NCBI RefSeq assembly: GCF_002532045.1
Contig: NZ_NWTG01000005.1
Coordinates: 310,001-374,000 of the forward strand
DNA length: 64,000 nucleotides
Reading direction: 5' to 3'
Origin: Bradyrhizobium sp. C9
GTDB lineage: Bacteria > Pseudomonadota > Alphaproteobacteria > Rhizobiales > Xanthobacteraceae
Shown: positions 8,330 to 16,778 of the stretch, piece after piece
Layout of the letters: each line of letters begins with the position of its first letter
Numbering within the stretch: the stretch's first letter is position 1
The notes under the pieces: model-generated
The model's input: the letters and a program-made list of their open reading frames with translations, nothing else
The model's database searches: none
What the model was told of the DNA's origin: nothing
Position numbers and translations under genes: made by a program

Positions 8330-9211
8330 CTAGCTTCCGCGATAGGTCGCGTAACTCCATGGCGTCACGAGCAGCGGTACATGCAAATGGCCTTCGGGTT
8401 CGCAGACCGAAAAACGCAACGGTATCTTGTCCAGGAACGGCGGATTGGACAAGGGCACGCCACGCTTGGCGAAGTAGTCGCCGACCTCGAACAGCAGCTC
8501 GTATTGTCCTGCGGGAACCGGACGCCCGCCGATCAGGGGTTGATCGGTACGTCCGTCGGCGTTCGTCGAGGTCCGCGTCACCGTGCGGCTCGCGCCCAGT
8601 TCCGCGAGTTCGATCAGCTCGACCATAACCCCCGCTGCCGGCTTGCCGCTGTGAGTATCGAGCACATGGGTCGAAAGGCGCCCATGCACGGCGAGCCTGT
8701 CGTCGGCCGTCACCGTCTGGTCGAGCCTTAGCGCCGCGATGCGGCAGATCTCCTCTACGGAGTTCTGCATCTCGACATCGGCGTCGTTCGGCAGTCGGCG
8801 CGCGAAGTCACGCAGGATCGAATCCTTGGTGTGGCGGCGCACGCAGACGATGTAGGGGAAGCCGAACTTGGCGTGGTAGGCACTATTGACCCGTTGAAAC
8901 GCGTCGTACTCCGCCTCGGACAGCCGATCGAGCCCCACGCTGTTCTGCTCCGCATTGGACTCGCTGGTGAGACCCGCCACACGCTGCGTCTTGTCGGCAA
9001 GATCGGGATGCGCCTTGATCAATGCCAATCGTAGTTCAGCCGGCGCCCGCTCGACGGCGGCTTTCATCGCCATGAACAATTGCGTGATGCCGGCATACGG
9101 CCGCTTCATCGAAACTTGCTCCGCAACCCAGGGCGAATGTTCGAAGACGTTGGCAAGAGCCGCGACAAAATCATCTCGGCTGGCGTTGTTGAGATCGGGC
9201 AATGTCGTCAT
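8330..9211 (-). CDS. Bifunctional OHCU decarboxylase / 5-hydroxyisourate hydrolase
   Basis: A 293-residue fusion covering the two steps after uricase. Residues 1 to about 165 are the UraD-like 2-oxo-4-hydroxy-4-carboxy-5-ureidoimidazoline decarboxylase, with the helix-rich AHPDLADK segment near residue 65 and FGFPYIVCVR near residue 115. From about residue 175 it is a transthyretin-like hydroxyisourate hydrolase, with LSTHVLDTHSGKPA at its start and the diagnostic C-terminal YRGS. The product would be S-allantoin. The ATG at 9211 starts the UraD domain directly. Domain order is decarboxylase first, although the hydrolase acts first in the pathway. Confidence 0.93.
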   Translation of the reverse strand: MTTLPDLNNASRDDFVAALANVFEHSPWVAEQVSMKRPYAGITQLFMAMKAAVERAPAELRLALIKAHPDLADKTQRVAGLTSESNAEQNSVGLDRLSEAEYDAFQRVNSAYHAKFGFPYIVCVRRHTKDSILRDFARRLPNDADVEMQNSVEEICRIAALRLDQTVTADDRLAVHGRLSTHVLDTHSGKPAAGVMVELIELAELGASRTVTRTSTNADGRTDQPLIGGRPVPAGQYELLFEVGDYFAKRGVPLSNPPFLDKIPLRFSVCEPEGHLHVPLLVTPWSYATYRGS

Positions 9212-9312
9212 GGGTCGTCCGATTGTCCATTCGATGGATGACGCTTCGACCTGGAGTGCGCTGGACTGCCGTCCAAGGTGATACGCGCCGCTGAGGCGTG
9301 CCGGTCCCCCTG

Positions 9313-9597
9313 CTAGCGCCGATCGTAAGACCAGCCGAACAATCCGGTCCGCTGCGTTTCCGGTTCGGGCGGCGGCGCAGCTTGCTTGGCCTCGGCCGCC
9401 GGCGCGGCGGCCGGTGGCGGCGGCACATCCTCGCATTTCATCGCGTAGACCAGTTCGCCCTTCGCGGTCCGGCCAATCGGAGCGCAAACATCCGCCGGCC
9501 CGGCCGTGCCTTTTGGAAGGGTCTTGGGTGTCGGCCGCGTCTCTGCCGATGCCGGGGAAACGGCCAACAGCATGACCAGTAGGATTTTCGTTCTCAT
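9313..9597 (-). CDS. Small secreted proline/alanine-rich protein
   Basis: A 94-residue protein with a clear signal peptide (MRTKILLVMLLAVSPASA). It is followed by a short mature region with two cysteines (DVCAPIGRTAKGELVYAMKC), a proline-alanine linker and a GLFGWSYDRR tail. The ATG at 9597 was chosen because it gives the signal peptide; AAGG lies just upstream. I do not recognise a family. It is probably periplasmic or envelope-associated and not obviously linked to the purine genes around it. Confidence 0.6.
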   Translation of the reverse strand: MRTKILLVMLLAVSPASAETRPTPKTLPKGTAGPADVCAPIGRTAKGELVYAMKCEDVPPPPAAAPAAEAKQAAPPPEPETQRTGLFGWSYDRR

Positions 9598-9803
9598 CGG
9601 CTGCCTTCTTGGACGGTACGCTCGAGGATTGTTACTGGTTGGCGTCGGCAAACGATAAACCCTGCCAAAAATTTAGTCGCGCCCAATTATTTTGCGCACC
9701 GCATCGTGATTGTACCCACCCTGAGGAACGCCCCTGCAAGCACTATTTGCCCAGTAACGAGCCGCCGATATCACCGGCCATAGAGCGCAAGGGAGATACC
9801 CAG

Positions 9804-10022
9804 ATGAGGACGCACGCTTACGCTGTCGCGACAGGTCTGTTGCTTGCATTGACCCTGCAGAGCGCTGCAGCCACAGAACGTCACCGCAGGCCCCAAGCTA
9901 CACCGACATATCAACCGCAGGCACGTCCCGCCGACGCCTATGCAGCGTGGCAGCCTTCCAGGGCAAGCAGTCCCGCTCCGTCCTACTACACCGGTGGGTA
10001 TTCAGCGCCGGCCGGACATTAG
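9804..10022 (+). CDS. Small secreted hypothetical protein
   Basis: A 72-residue protein with an N-terminal signal peptide that ends near LTLQSAAA. A short mature part rich in proline, glutamine, serine and tyrosine follows and ends SYYTGGYSAPAGH. The ATG at 9804 has GGGAGA nine bases upstream. Small secreted proteins of this composition are common in Bradyrhizobiaceae and have no assigned function; nothing in the sequence suggests an enzymatic role. Confidence 0.55.
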   Translation: MRTHAYAVATGLLLALTLQSAAATERHRRPQATPTYQPQARPADAYAAWQPSRASSPAPSYYTGGYSAPAGH

Positions 10023-10109
10023 AACTAATCCCGGCCGGAGCCCTTCTCTTCGAGACCTGGTGCGAGCTGACAGCAGAGATTTTGCGATTGGTAGGACTAC
10101 CGGACTCGA

Positions 10110-10739
10110 CTATCGCGTACCGTAGGCACGGTCACCCGCATCGCCAAGGCCCGGCAGGATGAAGGCGTTTTCATCCAACCCTTCATCGATCGCGGCAAGC
10201 CAGATCGGCACATCCGGGTGAATGCCACGCATGCGCTCGACCCCTTCAGGCGCGGCGATCAGACTGACCAACCGGACGTCATTGGCACCGCGCTCTTTCA
10301 GCCGATCCACCGCCGCAACAGACAGATTGGCTGTCGCCAGCACCGGAGAAATCACGATCACGAGTCTCTCGTGCAGATCGCTCGGGGCTTTGAAGAAATA
10401 CTCCACGGCCACGAATGTCTCGGGTTCGCGATAAAGGCCGATATGGGCGACGCGCGCAGTCGGCACGAGGTCGAGCATGCCCTCCGCAAAAGTAACGCCG
10501 GCACGCAGCACCGGCGCGAACACGAGCTTTTTGCCCGATATCTCCGGCGATTTCATTTTCGCCAGCGGCGTCTCGATATCGACATCGGTCAGCGGCAGAT
10601 CGCGGGTCACCTCGTAACATAGCAGCATCCCGATCTCCTTGAGGAGTTCGCGAAACGACTTGGTCGAGGTATCCTTCTTGCGCAGCAGTGTCAGCTTGTG
10701 CTGCACCAGCGGGTGGCTAACGATCGTGACGCCTTCCAT
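10110..10739 (-). CDS. Divergent uracil phosphoribosyltransferase-like protein (altered PRPP loop)
   Basis: A 209-residue protein of the UPRT family, colinear with the canonical upp 3 kb away. It shares SHPLVQHKL, the [20 protein letters not shown] strand, VLRAGV and the uracil-binding [14 protein letters not shown] tail. The PRPP loop, normally DPMLATGGS, reads SPVLATANL at residues 131-139: the aspartate, both glycines and the serine are replaced. It is the last gene of an operon with URC1- and URC4-like genes, 14 bases after URC4. That fits a specialised role like the yeast URC6 UPRT homologue rather than ordinary salvage. Loss or change of PRPP use is inference. Confidence 0.85.
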   Translation of the reverse strand: MEGVTIVSHPLVQHKLTLLRKKDTSTKSFRELLKEIGMLLCYEVTRDLPLTDVDIETPLAKMKSPEISGKKLVFAPVLRAGVTFAEGMLDLVPTARVAHIGLYREPETFVAVEYFFKAPSDLHERLVIVISPVLATANLSVAAVDRLKERGANDVRLVSLIAAPEGVERMRGIHPDVPIWLAAIDEGLDENAFILPGLGDAGDRAYGTR

Positions 10740-10753
10740 GTCGAGCCCCTGCC

Positions 10754-11998
10754 CTAAAATACCGTGCCGTCGCTGATAATTTTGATCGGAGGCGATCCGT
10801 CGGCGCGGCGTTCACGCGCCAGCCGTCGGCCCGCCGCCCAGGTTCCACCTTCGAGAATTTTCGCCAGCGGCAGAGCGGCTGCATCGAGCCCGAGGCGACG
10901 CCGCACATTGTCCGCGACGCGGTCGAGCAACGCCACCGTCAGCCCCCGCCACTCCACGACAAGCGGTGAAGCAACGTCATGCTCCCGGACCGCATCGCCG
11001 TCGTCGCGGAATATCAGCACGCCATTGTCGACGAAGAGGCCGCCGTTGCGATACTCGGCAAGGCCGGTCAGCCCGTCGATGTCGGTCACAGCAATGCCTG
11101 CATTCTGCAGCGGTTCGATCAGCGAGTAGGCCAACCATTGCGACAGCTTGTGCAGCGGCATGAGGTGGCTGGTCGCGTCTCCGGTCGTCAGCATCGGATG
11201 CTTCCAACAATCACCGAGTGCGATTCCGCCGAGTGTCAGCCGCGACGGCCAGATCAGCCCGAACTCCCTTAGCAGCTCCGACAATATCGTGGGCGCTGGA
11301 AGCTTACGATCGTCGGCCAGCGATGCCAGCCGGTCGAAGAGCCCGCCGGGCCGCGGTGTATCGAAGCGTCCGAAGACACCCGGCTTCGACGCCAGCAGCC
11401 GGCCGAGACTGCGCAACAAATTCACCCGGCCTTCAATGCCGACCAACGGATTGGTATCCGACACCTGCATGCCGCGCACGAGGTCCGTCACGGACAAATT
11501 CGCCAGCACATCGGCATCGGCCCGAAGCGGTTGTCGCGGATCCGACGAGAATGCGCCGCCGGCGAACATCGCAAGGCTGGCCAGTCCCAATCCCTCCGAA
11601 CGGCCAATGGCCGATCCGCTCACCGGGTCGCTGTAACGCCATGACGGCCCGGCGCCGGCGTCCAGAAAGACGCTCACCATAGCCAGGTCGAATTCGGCAC
11701 GAGCCCGTGTCGCGCGATCCGGCCATGCGATCCGGCTGGCCAGGTCCGCCCAGCGATCGACACCATTCACTGAAAAATGCCGCCAGCGCGAATGAAACGG
11801 CACGGCCAGCGAGGGATATGCCTCTCGCGTGGTCTGCACCACCAGTTCGGCCGTCGCGTCAATGCGGTCGAGGTGGACGCGGAAGTTCGGGAGCTGGTCC
11901 TCAAGGCCGATGGCAAGAAGCCGGTGCGCGCGCTCCCGTACCGCCCCGGCATTGAGCAATGACAGGGCCGCCGTCGCCTCGGACTTCACGGAGGACAT
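10754..11998 (-). CDS. URC4/urg3-family protein (DUF1688)
   Basis: A 414-residue protein of the DUF1688 family, known in fungi as URC4/urg3 and required for the reductive-independent uracil catabolism (URC) pathway. Family features include the N-terminal [13 protein letters not shown], the [20 protein letters not shown] segment near residue 185 and GDCWKHP near residue 275. The ATG at 11998 gives the MSS start seen in relatives; an in-frame TTG at 12010 overlaps the URC1-like stop (TTGA) and is an alternative. The biochemical activity of the family is not settled. Position between URC1-like and UPRT-like genes supports a dedicated uracil-degradation operon. Confidence 0.88.
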   Translation of the reverse strand: MSSVKSEATAALSLLNAGAVRERAHRLLAIGLEDQLPNFRVHLDRIDATAELVVQTTREAYPSLAVPFHSRWRHFSVNGVDRWADLASRIAWPDRATRARAEFDLAMVSVFLDAGAGPSWRYSDPVSGSAIGRSEGLGLASLAMFAGGAFSSDPRQPLRADADVLANLSVTDLVRGMQVSDTNPLVGIEGRVNLLRSLGRLLASKPGVFGRFDTPRPGGLFDRLASLADDRKLPAPTILSELLREFGLIWPSRLTLGGIALGDCWKHPMLTTGDATSHLMPLHKLSQWLAYSLIEPLQNAGIAVTDIDGLTGLAEYRNGGLFVDNGVLIFRDDGDAVREHDVASPLVVEWRGLTVALLDRVADNVRRRLGLDAAALPLAKILEGGTWAAGRRLARERRADGSPPIKIISDGTVF

Positions 11999-12006
11999 GG
12001 CCGCGC

Positions 12007-13254
12007 TCAATATTTGTCGAGCGAACGGCCGACGAAGTCGCGCTGGGCGGGCTCGTCCGGCGCGTAGTAGCCGGCAGCCCTCTTCGCAACGATTTCGACC
12101 TGGGCATCCGCCGGTATCAGGTCGTCGGGGATCGGCACGCGTTCGACGACGTCGATGCCCTGGCTCACCAGCGCGTCATATTTCATGTCGCTCATGGAGA
12201 CGAAGCGGTCGATGCGTTTCAGTCCGAGCCAGTGCACGACGTCCGGCATCAGCTGCTGGAATCGCGCGTCCTGGACGCCCGCAACGCATTCGGTGCGCTC
12301 AAAATACTGGGCGGCGGCATCACCGCCTTCCTGCCGCTTGCGCGCATTGTAGACCAGGAATTTGGTCACCTCACCGAGGGCGCGGCCTTCCTTGCGGTTG
12401 TAGATGATGATGCCGAGCCCGCCGGTCTGCCCGGCGCGCACGCATTCCTCGATGCCGTGCAGCAAGTATGGACGGCAAGTGCAGATGTCCGAGCCGAACA
12501 CGTCGGAGCCATTGCATTCGTCATGCACGCGGCAAGTGATGCTGGTGCCGTGGTCCGGCAGTTTGGCGACATCGCCGAACAAATAGGCCGTGGTGCCGCC
12601 GATCGGCGGCAGGAACACATGGAGGTCAGGCCGAGTCACCAGCTCCGGAAACATGCCGGCCGTCTGTTCGAACAACTGCCGGCGCAGATTGCTTTCGGTC
12701 GTGGCGAAGCGCGCCGCGATTCCCGGGAGATACCAGACCGGGTCGATCGCGATCTTGACGACGGAAATGCTGCCACTCTCGTGAACGACAGCACCGTCGC
12801 GCTTGAGCCGACCGGCCGATATCGCGGCATGCAATTCCGGCAGATCGAGGCGGGCGCGGGTGATCGCAATGCTCGGACGGATATCGACGCCCTCCGCGAT
12901 CTCTTTCGAGAACGCCTCTGCAGCCAGGTGCCCCCACGGATCAAGCGAGACGATCCGGTTCGGATCCGTCCATTGCGGGAATGGCCCAATCGTGGCGGCT
13001 GGTTGCGTGTTGGTCAGGTCCGGACGCCGGATCGGATCGAGCGCGCCCGACGAGACCGCCAGCGCGCGATAGATCGAATAGGAACCGCTATGGGTGCCGA
13101 TGACGTTGCGTTGCTGCGGGCGTGAGACCGTCCCAATCACGGGCCCACGTTCACGCGCGGTGGCCGCTCCCCAATGAATCGGGAATTCAATCTTGGCGCC
13201 CGGCGCCGGATGGGACGTAATCCGAATATGATCGGTTCGATTAGAACGGGTCAT
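12007..13254 (-). CDS. URC1-like GTP cyclohydrolase II family protein
   Basis: A 415-residue member of the GTP cyclohydrolase II (RibA) fold, longer than RibA because of an N-terminal extension of about 200 residues typical of URC1. The zinc ligands are C247, C258 and C260 in HDECNGSDVFGSDICTC, and the catalytic loop is YNRKEGRALGE. In the yeast URC pathway, URC1 is thought to open the pyrimidine ring of a uracil nucleotide rather than GTP. The ATG at 13254 was preferred over an upstream in-frame start. It is the first gene of the URC1-URC4-UPRT operon and is transcribed away from canonical upp. Confidence 0.9.
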   Translation of the reverse strand: MTRSNRTDHIRITSHPAPGAKIEFPIHWGAATARERGPVIGTVSRPQQRNVIGTHSGSYSIYRALAVSSGALDPIRRPDLTNTQPAATIGPFPQWTDPNRIVSLDPWGHLAAEAFSKEIAEGVDIRPSIAITRARLDLPELHAAISAGRLKRDGAVVHESGSISVVKIAIDPVWYLPGIAARFATTESNLRRQLFEQTAGMFPELVTRPDLHVFLPPIGGTTAYLFGDVAKLPDHGTSITCRVHDECNGSDVFGSDICTCRPYLLHGIEECVRAGQTGGLGIIIYNRKEGRALGEVTKFLVYNARKRQEGGDAAAQYFERTECVAGVQDARFQQLMPDVVHWLGLKRIDRFVSMSDMKYDALVSQGIDVVERVPIPDDLIPADAQVEIVAKRAAGYYAPDEPAQRDFVGRSLDKY

Positions 13255-13351
13255 CACGCACCAACAAATGTCGACTGCCGGCCGGGCGGACAAGCCCCCG
13301 TTGCCGGCAATCGAAGGATTCTCCAGTATGGCCGAATTACGCCTGAATACA

Positions 13352-13372
13352 ACGGCCGTTTCGAACGGCCGT
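13352..13372. promoter_or_regulatory. Inverted repeat in the divergent URC/upp region
   Basis: ACGGCCGTT, TCG, AACGGCCGT form perfect 9-bp arms around a three-base centre. The repeat lies about 98 bases upstream of the URC1-like start and about 118 bases upstream of the upp sigma-54 box. It may be a regulator site controlling both directions, or simply a hairpin. Confidence 0.4.
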
Positions 13373-13469
13373 GGGCATTAACCTTAGGACCTACGACGCG
13401 ATGATGACCCGTGCAGCCGTGCCCGCCTCTATTTGCCCGCGGGGCGAACGAAGCAGCACACGCGGCATG

Positions 13470-13486
13470 GGGCACGCTCCTTGCAA
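13470..13486 (+). promoter_or_regulatory. Sigma-54 promoter for upp
   Basis: The sequence GGGCACGCTCCTTGCAA matches the RpoN consensus except for G in place of T at the first position. It has the full GGCACG block, four bases, then TTGCAA, and exact GG-N10-GC spacing. The predicted transcript start near 13496 leaves a short leader before the ATG at 13520. Confidence 0.65.
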
Positions 13487-13519
13487 CATCCCACGCGCCA
13501 CCCCGGATAGAGCGATCTC

Positions 13520-14155
13520 ATGACCAAGCAAAGCGTGAATCTCGTCAGTCACCCCCTGGTCCAGCACAAGCTCTCGCTGATGCGCGACAAGGATCGCTCA
13601 ACCAAGGGCTTTCGCGAGCTTCTGAACGAGATCGGAATGCTCCTCTGCTACGAGGTCACCCGGGATCTGCCATTGGAGATGGTCGACATCAAGACGCCGG
13701 TCGCGGCAATGCAGGCGCCAAAAATCGCAGGCAAGAAGCTCACGCTGGCTCCGATCTTGCGGGCAGGTGTCGGCTTCCTCGACGGAATGCTGGCGCTCGT
13801 TCCGTCAGCGCGCGTTGCGCATATCGGCCTGTACCGCGACCCCGAAACGCTTCAGGCCGTGGAGTACTTCTTCAAAGCGCCGCAGGACGTCTCGGAGCGC
13901 ATCGTGATCCTGTTGGACCCGATGCTGGCCACCGGAAATTCGGCCTGCGCCGCGGTCAGTCTGCTCAAATCGCGAGGTGCGCGAGACATTCGGTTCGTCT
14001 GCCTGCTCGCAGCCCCCGAGGGGATTGCCCGGTTTCAGGATGAATGTCCTGACGTCCCGATCTGGACAGCCGCTATCGACGAGAGACTGAATGATCACGG
14101 CTATATCGTGCCTGGCTTGGGCGATGCCGGCGACAGAATGTTCGGCACCAGGTAA
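13520..14155 (+). CDS. upp: Uracil phosphoribosyltransferase (canonical)
   Basis: A 211-residue UPRT that makes UMP from uracil and PRPP. All key parts are present: [15 protein letters not shown] at the N-terminus, PILRAGVGF near residue 80, the intact PRPP loop DPMLATGNS at residues 133-141, and the uracil-binding [14 protein letters not shown] tail. It stands alone on the plus strand behind a sigma-54-type promoter. It converges with the ring-opening amidohydrolase. Being next to the URC operon, it could supply UMP to that pathway as well as to salvage. Confidence 0.95.
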   Translation: MTKQSVNLVSHPLVQHKLSLMRDKDRSTKGFRELLNEIGMLLCYEVTRDLPLEMVDIKTPVAAMQAPKIAGKKLTLAPILRAGVGFLDGMLALVPSARVAHIGLYRDPETLQAVEYFFKAPQDVSERIVILLDPMLATGNSACAAVSLLKSRGARDIRFVCLLAAPEGIARFQDECPDVPIWTAAIDERLNDHGYIVPGLGDAGDRMFGTR

Positions 14156-14231
14156 GTGCGAGGCAGCGCCTTCGCAGTGAAGCGATCATCAATCGAAATT
14201 GGCGCGCGCATCGGCATCAGCAGCGCGCTCC

Positions 14232-15368
14232 TCAGCCGGATGAATTGGCCAATAGTCGAGCGATCACAGCCACCGGTCCGCCGCCAGGCGGACCCTGATG
14301 TTCGGCTCCGCCGGAAACATAGACGGCGCCGGTCCCCGACAAGCCACTGATCAATCCGCCTACCGCGGCGCGGGCGTGCCGGGTTGAGCTGATGTCGGTG
14401 TCTTCGAGCATGATGTGACGAAATCCGCGGATGCTCCCGCTTGGCGAGGCTTCCGCCTTGGCAAAGATGTTGACGAGCTCGCGGGCGGCCGTCGGCGGCG
14501 TGGAGCCGTGTTCAGTGTGCAGTCCCACGCTCTTCAACGCATCGATCACGGCCGTGGAATCGATTGCGTCGCGCATCACGGCGTGTCCTATTGCGAATGG
14601 CGCGGCTGACGATGCCGAATTGCCGAGCACAATGACCACATTATGCATCAGCTCGATGCCTGCCGACGTGGATGCGACCGACGAGAACAGATCGAACCGC
14701 CGAAGAACGTCTCTGTCCTCGATCCCGACTTCAATCTCGCCAAGCGCGACGCCTACGCCCAATGCCGATGCACCACGCGAATACGCCATCGAGCCGTATG
14801 CGCTGTTGGTCACGGTCTCGTTGCCCCGCGCCATCGCTGCCTCGATGCGATCGCTGGTCAGAAGCGGACACTTGATCTGAACAAAATGGACGTCCTGTGG
14901 ATCGACGATCGCAGCTTCGGCCATGGCGGCCGTCACTGCCCTTGCCGTCTCCCTGACCTGCACGCCGCGCCCGATCTCCTCGGGCAGAAAATCCCGAGTA
15001 TGCGCCATTCCGATGCTGAGGCGCTTCCCGGAAATGCCTTCGGACCCGCGATGCACGACATCGTCACGTGTGAAGACGGTGATATGTGGACTGAGCACAC
15101 CTTCCGTACCACCCGACATCACAAACGCGATCCGTTGCTCAACGTGTTGCGATGGCAGATCAAGATAGGGAGCCAAGGCGGCACTCAGAGCTGAAACGGC
15201 ATATTCTCGGGTGAAATCGTTGACACCACCATTGCCCTCAGTTTTGCCCAATATCGCGACGATCGACCCTGGATCGATTTTGCCTTGCTGGACCAGACTC
15301 AGTAGGCCGGAGACATCACCGGGCCCTTTGGTGGAAATGCGAACGACATTGACCGATTTTGTGCGCAT
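14232..15368 (-). CDS. Ring-opening amidohydrolase (barbiturase / cyanuric acid hydrolase family)
   Basis: A 378-residue member of the small AtzD/barbiturase family, which opens cyanurate or barbiturate rings using three Lys-Ser pairs in a threefold-repeated barrel. Visible parts are GKTEGNGG with K42, FVMSGGTEG with S85, VQIKCPLL for the second lysine, SSVASTSAG for the second serine, IFAKAEASP for the third lysine and SGGAEHQGPPGGGP for the third serine and metal site. The ATG at 15368 has a strong GGGGGAG. The uracil-catabolic genes beside it favour barbiturate or another pyrimidine over a triazine; the sequence alone does not decide. Confidence 0.9.
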   Translation of the reverse strand: MRTKSVNVVRISTKGPGDVSGLLSLVQQGKIDPGSIVAILGKTEGNGGVNDFTREYAVSALSAALAPYLDLPSQHVEQRIAFVMSGGTEGVLSPHITVFTRDDVVHRGSEGISGKRLSIGMAHTRDFLPEEIGRGVQVRETARAVTAAMAEAAIVDPQDVHFVQIKCPLLTSDRIEAAMARGNETVTNSAYGSMAYSRGASALGVGVALGEIEVGIEDRDVLRRFDLFSSVASTSAGIELMHNVVIVLGNSASSAAPFAIGHAVMRDAIDSTAVIDALKSVGLHTEHGSTPPTAARELVNIFAKAEASPSGSIRGFRHIMLEDTDISSTRHARAAVGGLISGLSGTGAVYVSGGAEHQGPPGGGPVAVIARLLANSSG

Positions 15369-15716
15369 GCTCTCCCCCTCGCCCACCCCGGCTCTCACCA
15401 AAGCATATGGCGCGCCATAACGTCCGCCGGCGCTTCGGCGTGCAGAACCCCTCTGATCGCCTCAAACTGGCTGTTGGCTAAGCAGTCATTTTCAGCATCG
15501 CCTCAACCGCTTGCAATCCTTGAGCAAAGTTGTGCAAGCCCGGCGACACGGCAACGGTCCCGGGTCCTGGTCGAAAGCCGCGCAGCCGACTTCGTCGAGC
15601 GGCGGGATTTGCCCAGTTTTTGTCTCGTGTGTCGCAATTTTTGGCACATCTGTTGCATTCCACGACGGATAGCGTGCCGGGGCGCCAAGCGTTGGGGCCC
15701 GGCAAGACGATGCGGA
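15369..15716. promoter_or_regulatory. Divergent regulatory region, amidohydrolase and importer
   Basis: This 348-base gap holds no convincing gene. It contains the 14-bp palindrome TATGGCGCGCCATA at 15406-15419, about 40 bases upstream of the amidohydrolase. It also has an inverted repeat CTTGCA (15510-15515) with TGCAAG (15533-15538) and the sigma-54 promoter described separately. The CTTGCA/TGCAAG pair lies about 105-130 bases upstream of that promoter, where an RpoN activator would be expected to bind. Confidence 0.5.
15642..15657 (+). promoter_or_regulatory. Sigma-54 promoter for the Pot-type importer
   Basis: TGGCAC, five bases, TTGCA, with exact GG-N10-GC spacing and a T before the -24 box. 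It is an almost perfect RpoN promoter. The predicted start near 15668 lies about 50 bases before the ATPase gene. Confidence 0.72.
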
Positions 15717-16760
15717 ATGGTGCGGATGACGATAACGGCGGCGCTCGAACTGGTGCAACTGACGAAGATGTACGGCGGCGTCACCGCCGTTGACGCCATC
15801 AACCTCAAGATTCCGGCCGGCGCCTATTGTTGCCTGCTCGGGCCGTCCGGCTGCGGCAAGACATCCACGCTGCGCATGGTCGCCGGCCATGAATCGGTGA
15901 CTTCAGGCGACATCCTTGTCGGTCCGAAGAATGTGACCAACCTGCCCCCTGCCGATCGAAGTACGGCGATGATGTTCCAGTCTTACGCGCTGTTCCCGCA
16001 TCTCTCCGTTATCGACAATGTGGCGTTCGCCTTGAAAATGAAAGGCGTTGCCAAGGTTGCACGCCATGCCGAAGCCAGGAAGTTGCTGGAGCTCGTCGAT
16101 ATGCAGCCCTATGCGGCGAGGCTGCCGTCCCAGCTTTCCGGAGGCCAGCAGCAGCGCGTCGCGCTCGCGCGCGCGCTGATCACATCACCCCAGATCCTGC
16201 TGCTGGACGAGCCGCTTTCGGCACTCGATCCGTTCTTGCGACTGCGGATGCGGGCAGAATTGAAGAAGCTGCAGCGCGAGCTTGGGCTGACCTTTATCCA
16301 TGTGACGCATGGCCAGGACGAGGCGATGGCCCTGGCCGATATCGTCGTTTTGATGAATGGCGGCCAGATCGAGCAGCAGGGTTCGCCGCGCGAGATCTTC
16401 AACCACCCCCGAACCGAGTTCACGGCGAGATTCATCGGCGGCCACAACGTCATTGCCGTGGGCCCCGAGACCTACGCCGTTCGGGTTGACAGGCTGATGC
16501 TGAAACGGCCGAACGAAGCGATCGCCGGTCCATCCATTGCAGGCGTCATCAGCGAGGTCGAATACCAGGGAACCTATGTCCGCGTCGTCATTGCGATCGA
16601 GGATCGATCCGAAATCTCGGCCCAAATCACGGAGACCCAATTCGACGCGGCCAACTACGCTGTTGGTGAACGCGTCCTCGCCACATGGGATCCGATACAG
16701 GCCCACCTCCTCAAGACCACCAGTTCAGTAACCGCGCGTTCGCCTGAAAAAGCGGCGTGA
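15717..16760 (+). CDS. Pot-type ABC transporter ATP-binding protein
   Basis: A 347-residue ATPase of the spermidine/putrescine (PotA, CysA) class. The Walker A motif is GPSGCGKT near residue 40, the signature LSGGQQQR near 142, Walker B ILLLDEP near 163 and the switch histidine in HVTHGQDE. The C-terminal 100 residues are a TOBE-like domain. The ATG at 15717 (MVRMTITAAL) was taken as start; an ATG nine bases on is possible. It heads a four-gene importer operon behind a sigma-54 promoter, next to pyrimidine-degradation genes, so a nitrogenous ligand is likely. Confidence 0.9.
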   Translation: MVRMTITAALELVQLTKMYGGVTAVDAINLKIPAGAYCCLLGPSGCGKTSTLRMVAGHESVTSGDILVGPKNVTNLPPADRSTAMMFQSYALFPHLSVIDNVAFALKMKGVAKVARHAEARKLLELVDMQPYAARLPSQLSGGQQQRVALARALITSPQILLLDEPLSALDPFLRLRMRAELKKLQRELGLTFIHVTHGQDEAMALADIVVLMNGGQIEQQGSPREIFNHPRTEFTARFIGGHNVIAVGPETYAVRVDRLMLKRPNEAIAGPSIAGVISEVEYQGTYVRVVIAIEDRSEISAQITETQFDAANYAVGERVLATWDPIQAHLLKTTSSVTARSPEKAA

Positions 16761-16778
16761 TATCAGAGGGAGATCAAC

